Positions 36,085 to 45,400 of a stretch of 64,000 nt of DNA are shown piece by piece. The stretch covers positions 62,001-126,000 of the forward strand of contig JADJVN010000003.1 in assembly GCA_016710585.1 (NCBI GenBank), in the 5' to 3' direction. The notes under the pieces are model-generated. The model was not told the DNA's origin. It ran no database searches and was given only the letters and a program-made list of their open reading frames with translations. Position 1 is the stretch's first letter; each line of letters starts with the position of its first letter. This stretch comes from Saprospiraceae bacterium. GTDB taxonomy: Bacteria; Bacteroidota; Bacteroidia; Chitinophagales; Saprospiraceae. The position numbers were made by a program, and so were the translations under genes.

Positions 36085-37156
36085 TCTCTTCTCAATTGAG
36101 GAATTAAATCATGCAGAAAAAGCAGCGTTGGAATGGTTAAAAATAGCTCACTATAAAACAGGTGAAATCGGATTTGCGCATCATAAAAATTTATATTATC
36201 CTTCATTTTTAGCATGGCATAAAAATTACCCAGAGACCAGTGGTTATATTATTGAAAATTTTTTATTTTATAATAATACCAAAGATAATGAACAGGTGAG
36301 AATAGCCCGAAATACTGTTGAATGGTTATGTAATAATCACAATGGACAAGGATCATTCTATAGGAGTACCAAAAAAAATGAATTAAGTAGCTTCAACACC
36401 GCTCAGATATTATTTGGCTTTTGGAATGCCTATTTATATTTCAAAGATGAAAAATACATTGAGAATTATAAACTGTCCAATCAGTTTTTACTTAAACAAA
36501 TATTACCAGACGGTAAATGGTCGACAGGCTTATATGTCGAAAATTATTTTCCAGCATATTACACGAGGGCAATATGGCCTATGCTTTTGAACATAGATTC
36601 GCTTTCTAGTGATGACATCTTAAAAATAGAATCATCCATAAACTATTTATTCAAACTAAAAAATTTAAAATTCTTTAATGATTCAGGATTTTTTAAAGAA
36701 GGTAATAGCTTAAGTCATACAGTTGCCTATACATTAGAAGGATTCTATGAATCTGCTAAAATCCTTCAAAGACAAGATATTCTCGACCATGTTTTAAAAT
36801 GCATGGAATATATCTGCGACGATATTGAAGAAAAAAAATATTTAGCTGGTGAATTTTCAAATCAATTAAAGCCAACTGCTTCTTTTCAGTGTATGACTGG
36901 AAATTTTCAAATAGCATCATTGCTACTAAAAATTCATAATCAAAATTATAATCTAAGATTTTTTAAAATAGCTGAGCATTTGCTTTCTGAAGGCTTGAAA
37001 ACTCAATTTAAATCAAACTCAAAAGAAACAAATGGCGGATTTCCTGCATCCTTGCCCATTTATGGAAAATACTTTCCATTTAAAATGGTAAACTGGACTA
37101 ATAAATTTTTCCTCGATGCTTGCTATCAGTACAAACTTAGTTTTAAAATTAATTAA
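36068..37156 (+). CDS. Probable alpha/alpha-toroid protein of the glycan locus
   Basis: 362 residues, no signal peptide. The chain has a repeating helical hairpin pattern with conserved aromatic/Gly turns (NNHNGQGSFYRST, LPDGKWSTGLYVENY, TGNFQIASLLLKI, TNGGFPASLPIYG), which is the look of an (alpha/alpha)6 barrel as in six-hairpin glycosidases or terpenoid-cyclase-like proteins. No catalytic pair can be assigned with confidence, so hydrolase, lyase and carbohydrate-binding roles are all open. It overlaps the FemAB-like gene by 17 bases and ends about 33 bases before the convergent C25 peptidase gene. Cytoplasmic location is suggested by the missing leader. Confidence 0.55.
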   Translation: MIFGNNLFSIEELNHAEKAALEWLKIAHYKTGEIGFAHHKNLYYPSFLAWHKNYPETSGYIIENFLFYNNTKDNEQVRIARNTVEWLCNNHNGQGSFYRSTKKNELSSFNTAQILFGFWNAYLYFKDEKYIENYKLSNQFLLKQILPDGKWSTGLYVENYFPAYYTRAIWPMLLNIDSLSSDDILKIESSINYLFKLKNLKFFNDSGFFKEGNSLSHTVAYTLEGFYESAKILQRQDILDHVLKCMEYICDDIEEKKYLAGEFSNQLKPTASFQCMTGNFQIASLLLKIHNQNYNLRFFKIAEHLLSEGLKTQFKSNSKETNGGFPASLPIYGKYFPFKMVNWTNKFFLDACYQYKLSFKIN

Positions 37157-37189
37157 TAATCTTAATCTAGCACTTTAATTGAAAAATAC

Positions 37190-40100
37190 TTATCTCAATA
37201 TTACCATTTTTCCAAAATTGTTTTTGAAAAATTGATCTGTACTTTCAAAATTATATTTTTCCCCATTTAATTTTTTATAGTCCTCACCTTTCTCATTTTT
37301 AATGATGAATCGATATAAATACACACCATTTGCTAGTTTAGAACCAAAATCATCTGTACCATTATATTCATAATCTGTCATGTGAGTTCCAATCTTCAAT
37401 TTACCCAATTCATTCTGAGTAATTTCCTTTACTACTTTACCTGACACAGTCATAATTTGAATTTTATAATAACTAGGCATTTCAGCTCCAGTTAAAGTAT
37501 ATACAAATCGAGTCCTATCGCTAAATGGATTTGGATAATTCAATAGATTTGAAACTGATTGCTCTTTAATGATTCTAAAAGAAATAATATAGTTTCCTGT
37601 ACTTACTTGGTTACCACTTGGATCTTTTGCTTTGACATGCAATTCATAAATTCCATCATAAATAAAATCACCACAAATGATAATTACTGCTTCATTTTTT
37701 GAACCAGGAATAGCAGGAGTAAAGATGATATCCTTATCTGAAAAACTTATTTTTCTTTCTCCATTATTGCCAGGATAGACCAATTTTATTTCAAATAAAC
37801 TTGTATCGTTAAGTGGTAAGAAGGCATTCTCATCAGACAGGGTTATTTGAATTTTTGTCTTAGAAGAAACGATATCCTCATTGGCTATGTGGATGCCATC
37901 AAATACAACATCGAGCAATGGATTGCGAGTATCTCCTCTGACAAAATAATTCACTATAGCAACATTATTAAAAGCATTTAATTCAGGCTGATCCATTCCA
38001 GGATTTAATTCAATGATTAATCTGTAATTGCCCGACTGCCCATTTGTTGATACTTCGTAAGGAATTTTTATAGCAGCTTGAGCTTGTACAGGAATAGTAC
38101 GCCACAAACTCGAAATGTTGGTATTCCTTTCATCAATCAAATCAAACTTTACCAATAAACTATCCATTGGATAGTCACTGATATTTTGAGCCATGATCTC
38201 CAGTTTAAAAAACTCACCTTGATCTAAAGTATCCTTATTCTTAGAATACAAGAAACTTGGATTAAATGCGATGTCAGGCAATCCTTTATAATGTATCCTC
38301 CAATAATCAAGATTTGGTGCAGTTTTATTCGTCGTGTCTGATGAATACCATTCTAATTTCATCTTGGGATATTCCTTTACATCTACAGATCTCAAATCTT
38401 GTTCAAGATCTATGAATGGACCAAACAATAATTTCTCTGCACCTACAGTATCGATACCATAAATATTGATATATTGTCTGTCAACATTTGGATCAAATTT
38501 ATTATAATTCCATAAGAATTTTTCCCAGGATGATGCAGGCCCAATAGTTGTAGAAAGCACTCTACCTTCAGTCTTATTCAATTTAAAACCATGTGAAATA
38601 TCAAACTGATTGATTGTATCTCCAATTGCTTCCTTCACCTCAAAATCTGGATTGTTTTTTCTATATATGAGAATATATGGCAATGAGCCTCTGGTCTTAA
38701 GTTCATTTATTTGAACGGCTTTATATTTATTCAAAACTGAATAGATATTTACATTGCCGTCAGACTCCCACAATTCAGGATAAAAAGAATAGTTTTGTTG
38801 GCGCAATGTATGCAATACAACTACAGCATTGTCTGGAACTACATTTTCAAGAAAATTTATCACATCATCTCTATTCGATTTAGTATCAGTATCAAATTGA
38901 AAAAATGTTGTGTTTTGATAATTAGAATTGTTTGCTATTCCATCTGAACCAAAATTTTGACCATCTGAATTTCTCCATAATTGTCCAGTATGTGGATCAA
39001 AAACTGAAATTAAAATACCAGAAACATTGCTTCTCAAAGTATAATATTTATAATCCATAGAAATTTGTCCATCAAAATAAATCTGAGGTCTGTAATAAAC
39101 AAGTGGAATTTCTATATAACTATTGATAGCTCTAAATTCAAAAAACTTATCAGCATAGTCAAACTCTCTGATTGGTTCTTTTAATTCTTTATCGACAAAT
39201 GAATCTTTTAGAAATTGGAAATAATGAGATTGATTCCAACCTTTTGAAGCTGATGGTAAAAAGATAAATGAACTTCCTTTCCATGCATTTACATTAATGT
39301 TAGTCAATTCTGGTCTCACTCTCCAATAGTAAACCTTAGATGGAATTAGATTTAAACCAGTGGACCAAGATATTACACCGCCAGTTTGAAAATTTACCTT
39401 TGATGATTTCAATGGACTATTAAAATATTCAGTAGTATCGATTTCAAAATAATAATTCGTTTTAGGGGCTAATGCGTTGCCATTATTAGCTATTAAAATT
39501 GGAAAGTTCTGAGTCACTATACTAAACTCTTCAGGATATACTGGCTTGGCATCGTTTCCAATAAGATAATAAGTAAAACACTTGTCTCCATTACTCAACA
39601 AAAGTTCATTGTTTTGCTCAGCATAAGGTCTAGGACCTTCAAGGATCGTATTAGCAGGATCCAGAGTTATAAATATTTTATTGAAACCAATTGCAGCGTC
39701 GCCATTAGTTGGAATCTTAAATTCAAAATTGGTTCGAATAGTAGGAGAGGCAATATTTTTTTCAAATACGATTTGTTTCACTCCATTTGGAAGCTGTTGT
39801 TCTATTTTTACTACAACACTATCTTTATAGCTAGCACCAAGATTTAAGATGTCAAATTTTAATCCAAAGCTATCTTGAGAAGAAAATATTGATGTAGGAT
39901 TAGTTGAAATAGTGGAAGCGTCAATTGTAAAATCTTGATCAAGATTATTATGCATTCTAATTGCTGGATCGCCATCGAAGCTTATTGAAATAGCTTGTGT
40001 TTGTGATGCCTCATCTTGATTTTTAAGTATCTCTATACTCGTTTCCTTTACTATATCTCCAATTGCAGCACCATAAAGTCTACCTCCAATCAATCGATAC

Positions 40101-42235
40101 AGCTCTGAGTTATAAATGCCCAATGTGTTTGGAATTCCAGCTGTTGAATTAGATAAAAATATAATTGATCCACGATCAGCTGGTAAATTGAATTGTTCGC
40201 TTACACTGCGGAAGTTCTCATGCATTTGTCCTGCATAACATCCCATTGCAATGAATAAGTGATATTTATCTTTATTATTATAGGAATAGACACTTTCGAC
40301 ATTATAATCTAATTTAAATGCAGCTGAGTGTCCTAGAAATGAAATTATAGAAACACCACCATTCACGAGATTTCTCAATGCCTCTATATCTGCAATTTCA
40401 ATTGCAGAAGAACTCTCTTTATAAAAAGTAGTGACATCAGCCCCGAATTGGTTGTTCTCTATTATAGACTCCATTTCTGCCATTTGAGATCTTAGCACAG
40501 CATAGATTTGCGGATCGCCACCAGAAAGATGAATTACTTTTTTGACCCATTCTCTGTTTTGAATATTGTATGCAGAATTTTTTAAAACGGCTTCATGTCC
40601 TTTTACTTTACTAAGATAATCTAAAAGCTCTTTACCGTTCAAGCATGGAATTCTTCCTAATGCGTAAAATGGATTTCTCAAACTATCAGATACAAATAAA
40701 TTATCAGCTCCTGGATATCCATAAGTAGGAACAAATAAATAAGAATTGACATCAGCTGCTGATGCACCTTTTGTGGCCGCATAATGCATTCCTTTTCCTA
40801 CTATCAATACATATTTTACATTCGGCCAAATTTTTCTAGAATATTGAAAAAAGTTCCTAATGGCAATATTATGATTTTCTATACCAAAACCAAACAATTC
40901 ATTAATGTCTTCAGTATAAACAGTATTTATCTTATAAGCTCCACCAGCAGCACTACTTCGATACTGTTCATATTCTTGTAATGCTGATAAGCCTTGAGGT
41001 GTTTGTATAAATTTTTTACTTGTGAGAATAATGTAATCTGCAGATTTATTAAAATTATTATAATCTACAAAATTGATCTTTGTCAATTTTGAAAGCGAAT
41101 TTATCTGTGATGCATTTACAATAATAATTTCTCTTTCTTTTACCGAAGGTGGCAGCTTAACTTTATATATTGCTCCCGACTTATTTACAATAATTCTTAC
41201 ATTATTCGTAATATCATATAAGTTCAAATTATCTCCACCGTCAAAACTTTCTATTTCCAGATATTTATCTATAGATGAAGCAGGTAAACTGAACTGGTAA
41301 TAATTAGCATTATTAAATTTAAATTCACTTGGATAATTTAAAGTAATATTTGATATCCCAATTTCATCTTTAAAACCTCCAACATCATTTCCAATTGCAT
41401 TTAATTTGAATTTTGATTTCAATTGATCAGGCAAAATATTTAATATAGTTGTCCTTGTCTTAAATCCTGTAAAATTATCCTTTTGATACAAACTGTCATC
41501 ATACAAAAAATGAAAATTATGCGCACGATCATCACTGTGTTTTCCTGAATAAACTAATTTTATACTAGCGGGAATATCATTCTTATATAAATTTTTAAAC
41601 TCAATATCAAATGTATGATTGGTTAGAAAATTACTTGAGAAACCCTGACTCTCATCAAAATCTGGAAACTTTTCTTCTTCTTTTGATCTTGTACTTCTTT
41701 TGTTTGATTCATTTGTGAATACCATCTTTGTAGTATTCAAAAAGTATAAATCCTTTGGCAATGGATTGCTTACATCATTTTGAATAGAATTTATTCGTGA
41801 TGTAGAACTAGAATTTTTGATCACTAAATAATATGCAGATTCATCTGTAAACATACTGTGCTCTATATTAAATTGATCTGCTGGGTTTCTAAATAAAACC
41901 TTATCTAATTCTCCTCTATTTTTCTTGCCAAAAAACTCAATATAATCTGAAGCAGTTATGATTCCTTTTGAACTTGTGTACATTGCAACTTCCTGTCCAA
42001 ATCTATATAAAAAAATTCGATCCATAGAGATCCCTTGTACTGGCATCCCAGCATTCACCATATCATCATATGAAATGCGGTATATTCCATCCGTACTTAA
42101 TGTAAGTTTGAAGTATTGTTGGGCTGGATCTATCCATTCATTGCCATACATAGATTGTCCATTGAATCTCATTTGAGCTTGAAGGACATTAAAAGATGCG
42201 AAAAGGGTTAAAATAGCAAAAATTCTGTTTAGCAT
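37190..42235 (-). CDS. Giant C25 (gingipain-fold) cysteine peptidase with T9SS sorting tail, copy A
   Basis: About 1681 residues from the ATG at 42235, chosen over an ATG 8 codons upstream because it gives a clean signal peptide (LNRIFAILTLFASFNVLQA, then Q). The N terminus starts with NEWIDPAQQYFKLTLSTDGI, the block that opens this family. The C25 domain has catalytic His in FLGHSA (near 634) and Cys in MGCYAGQ (near 665). CARDB-like domains follow, then an extra Ig-like domain of about 110 residues (GDTRNPLLDVVFDGI onward) and a C-terminal sorting domain (NYPNPFSDRTRFVYT to KMVILR). Other C25 proteins with this N terminus are sometimes labelled PorU2; it lacks the TCE context expected of true PorU. 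Confidence 0.82.
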   Translation of the reverse strand: MLNRIFAILTLFASFNVLQAQMRFNGQSMYGNEWIDPAQQYFKLTLSTDGIYRISYDDMVNAGMPVQGISMDRIFLYRFGQEVAMYTSSKGIITASDYIEFFGKKNRGELDKVLFRNPADQFNIEHSMFTDESAYYLVIKNSSSTSRINSIQNDVSNPLPKDLYFLNTTKMVFTNESNKRSTRSKEEEKFPDFDESQGFSSNFLTNHTFDIEFKNLYKNDIPASIKLVYSGKHSDDRAHNFHFLYDDSLYQKDNFTGFKTRTTILNILPDQLKSKFKLNAIGNDVGGFKDEIGISNITLNYPSEFKFNNANYYQFSLPASSIDKYLEIESFDGGDNLNLYDITNNVRIIVNKSGAIYKVKLPPSVKEREIIIVNASQINSLSKLTKINFVDYNNFNKSADYIILTSKKFIQTPQGLSALQEYEQYRSSAAGGAYKINTVYTEDINELFGFGIENHNIAIRNFFQYSRKIWPNVKYVLIVGKGMHYAATKGASAADVNSYLFVPTYGYPGADNLFVSDSLRNPFYALGRIPCLNGKELLDYLSKVKGHEAVLKNSAYNIQNREWVKKVIHLSGGDPQIYAVLRSQMAEMESIIENNQFGADVTTFYKESSSAIEIADIEALRNLVNGGVSIISFLGHSAAFKLDYNVESVYSYNNKDKYHLFIAMGCYAGQMHENFRSVSEQFNLPADRGSIIFLSNSTAGIPNTLGIYNSELYRLIGGRLYGAAIGDIVKETSIEILKNQDEASQTQAISISFDGDPAIRMHNNLDQDFTIDASTISTNPTSIFSSQDSFGLKFDILNLGASYKDSVVVKIEQQLPNGVKQIVFEKNIASPTIRTNFEFKIPTNGDAAIGFNKIFITLDPANTILEGPRPYAEQNNELLLSNGDKCFTYYLIGNDAKPVYPEEFSIVTQNFPILIANNGNALAPKTNYYFEIDTTEYFNSPLKSSKVNFQTGGVISWSTGLNLIPSKVYYWRVRPELTNINVNAWKGSSFIFLPSASKGWNQSHYFQFLKDSFVDKELKEPIREFDYADKFFEFRAINSYIEIPLVYYRPQIYFDGQISMDYKYYTLRSNVSGILISVFDPHTGQLWRNSDGQNFGSDGIANNSNYQNTTFFQFDTDTKSNRDDVINFLENVVPDNAVVVLHTLRQQNYSFYPELWESDGNVNIYSVLNKYKAVQINELKTRGSLPYILIYRKNNPDFEVKEAIGDTINQFDISHGFKLNKTEGRVLSTTIGPASSWEKFLWNYNKFDPNVDRQYINIYGIDTVGAEKLLFGPFIDLEQDLRSVDVKEYPKMKLEWYSSDTTNKTAPNLDYWRIHYKGLPDIAFNPSFLYSKNKDTLDQGEFFKLEIMAQNISDYPMDSLLVKFDLIDERNTNISSLWRTIPVQAQAAIKIPYEVSTNGQSGNYRLIIELNPGMDQPELNAFNNVAIVNYFVRGDTRNPLLDVVFDGIHIANEDIVSSKTKIQITLSDENAFLPLNDTSLFEIKLVYPGNNGERKISFSDKDIIFTPAIPGSKNEAVIIICGDFIYDGIYELHVKAKDPSGNQVSTGNYIISFRIIKEQSVSNLLNYPNPFSDRTRFVYTLTGAEMPSYYKIQIMTVSGKVVKEITQNELGKLKIGTHMTDYEYNGTDDFGSKLANGVYLYRFIIKNEKGEDYKKLNGEKYNFESTDQFFKNNFGKMVILR

Positions 42236-42388
42236 AATACTAAATGTTGTTGAGAACAAAAATAAATAAATTTTTTAAACTTTATAGGTTTTTGTTATTG
42301 GGGGCGAACTTCTGACCTATTCCTTCATGGATGATAAGAATATTTCTTTGACTTCCTTGTTGGCAACAGTTTAACGCAGGTTTTGTTT

Positions 42389-42431
42389 AAAAAAGTATAT
42401 CCGACCAAAAATTTATTTCGGTCAGATATAC
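42389..42431 (-). terminator. Intrinsic terminator after C25 copy B
   Basis: Read on the minus strand, GTATATCTGACC pairs with GGTCGGATATAC (12 bp including one U-G pair) and is followed by TTTTTTAAAC. It lies between the tandem C25 genes, so copy A should have its own promoter; a TATTTTTG -7-like box lies just upstream of its start. Confidence 0.7.
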
Positions 42432-42457
42432 ATTCAAACTATTTTAATATCTTTTGA

Positions 42458-45400
42458 TTATCGAATTATCTCTAACTTTTTCCACTCACTGGATTTTAAT
42501 CCATCATTCCTTTTAATCCTATAAAAATAAAATCCTGGATTTAAATTTCGATCCATTTCAATAATTTGGTCTGAATTTCCAATGGATTTACTCATGACGA
42601 TTGCACCTCTGCCATCAATTAACTGAAACGACCATGAGCTTAATGCCTCTTCGGATGAAAGTGTTAACGACAATTTAGCATTATCCCTCACTGGGTTTGG
42701 ATATAATTCAGCAGAGACAAAAGACTCTTCACTTTCTCGATCGTCCGCTGTTTCTTTAACCAACTTTCCTTTATCACCTTCAGGCACATCACCAGCTTCA
42801 AGCCCTATTTTTTGACCAATTTCAAAATTAATAATGGCGATATTATTTGTATAATCCGACTCCACTTGATCGCTATTTGGATTTAATTCAATGATTAATT
42901 GATATTGACCTCCGACGAACCAAGATCTATATTGAAAAGGAATGGTAATTTTTCCATTTGCAGGAACAGAAGAATATCTTATATTTTGACTAAATTTGGA
43001 TCCATTTGGCTTGACTAAAGTATAACGCACTAAAAGTGCTTTGCCTTGTTCATTACTAGCATTGATCACAGGCATTTGAATTTTAAACCATTCTCCCGCA
43101 TTTACTTTTTGCTTGTTCTGAGTATATCCCAATGCAGGACTCATTACGAAATCAGGCACAGTTTGGTACAAAACTCTCCAGTATTCCATTTGTGCAGCTG
43201 TTTTTGAGATTTCGTCTTTTGCTTGCCAATTGAGCTTTAGATATGGGTAATCAGTGGCTGAGATTGAACTTAAATCCTTATTTATATCCTTCAAGTTGGT
43301 AACCAAAACTTCTTCTGTACCATTCGGTTTAATTCCAATAATATTAATATTATGTTCATCTTCAGCACCATTAAAATTATTGTATGACCATTTAAATTCT
43401 GCCCAATTTGATGATGGTCCTACCAATGTAGATTTCATTTCTCCTGCCTTTTTCTTGATATTGAATGAATGCACTAACTCATTTTCATTAATCAAATCTC
43501 CTACACTTTCTTTGACTTGAAATGAAGGATCTCCTTTTTTGAATATGAGATTGTAAGGAACTGAACCCACTGTTTTTAATTTTGTGATTTCCTTAGCTCC
43601 AATTGATTCGAATAATGTAAATAAATTATTCGTTCCATCAGATTCCCAATTCTCTGGATAATAGGAATGTTGAAATTGTCTCAATGTTTGAACGACAGCC
43701 ACTGTGCCATCAGGAATAACATTTGTGATGAAATCCATCAATTTCTTTCGCTCTTCCTTTGTTTCTGTTTTCCATAAAAATAGAGGTAATGAAGCAATTG
43801 ATCCACCTCCAAAACTACCATAGTCTGAACCTGAAACATTTGTCCATAATTCACCAGTTTTCATATTGAACACTGATACAATGATACCTGACATGTTGCT
43901 TATAAGATTCCAGTATTTATAGTCCATAATATATCCTTCTCCATGGAATATCCTAGGTCTGATATAATTTGGCAATTCAATATATCCATTTGCAACTCTA
44001 AATTCAACTTCTTCTTCATCGAATTCAAATTTTCTATTAGATGAGATCTTAAAATTTTCAAACTCATTGTCTTTGTATTGGAAATAGTGAGACTGATTAT
44101 AGCCTTCTGAACTATTCGGCAAATAAATGAATGAATTCATCAACCAAGGGAGATTACTTGTATTCCCTTGTGCAGCGGCAACGCGCCAATAATACACTAC
44201 ATTAGAAATTAAATTTAATTTTGTCGGCCAAGATATACTTCCTCCAGTTTGAGTAACTACTTTAGATTGTTTAAGTGGACTATTAAAATCAACAGTCGTA
44301 TCTAATTCAAAATAATAACTATTTGCTGCTGCAAATGTATTACTATTGTATGCAATAAGAGTTGGTTGATTTTGATTAATGATAGCATAATTTCTTGGAT
44401 AAATCGCTTTAGTTTTATTTCCAAAAATCATTAAATCAATTCCAAGTTCATTCTTGGAATTTAATAATTCATTATTTTTTTCTGCATTTGGATTTGGATA
44501 TTCGTTAATAAGATTTTTTGGATCAACCGTTACGAAGATTTTATTTAATCCAACTGCACTTTTATCAATAGGAATCGTAAAATTATACACTGAACTGTAT
44601 TTAGGAGAAACTACTCTAGTATTAAGTACAGTCTTTATTTCTCCTGTAGGAAACTTCATTTTAAGCTCTACATCCAATGAGTCATTATAGTTAACTCCAA
44701 GATTCAAGATTTCAACATCGATATTAAAACTCTTATCTTCTATGAATATTGCTGAAGAATTTGGGGTCTTGACTGTAGCTGACGCTGGTTTAAAATCTTG
44801 TCCTTTTAACACATTCATTCTAATAGCAGGGTCTCCATTAAACGTTATAGAAAAAGCTTGAGTTTTTATGAATTCATCTGGTGATTCGAGGATGACATTA
44901 TTTGTAGCTTTTATAGCTTCACCCATTGATTTGCCATAATTACTTCCGCCCATAGTTCGATATAATTCAGCACCATAAACACTTAAGACATAAGGTATAC
45001 CTGCAGTGGAATTAGACAAATAAACTATCGAGCCTTTTTCAGGAGTTAAATTATTTAATTCACTTATACTTTTATAAGTTTCAAATATTTGTCCTGCATA
45101 ACATCCCATAGCAAGGAAAGTATGGTATTTTCCTTTATTTTGATAAGATGCTGGATTGAGGATATTGAAATCTAGTTTAAACTGTGCTGAATGTCCCATA
45201 AATGTAATCATTGAGACTCCTTCATTGATCATATCCATTAATTCAGTCAAGTTTTCATTTCCTTCAATTGCTGACTGTTCTTTATGAAATGTCTTTACAG
45301 ACGCTCCAAATTGATTGGTCTGAATGATATCTTTCATACCATCCAGATGCGACTCCAAAGTCTCATAAAGGCTTGGATCTCCACCCGCAAGGTGAATAAT

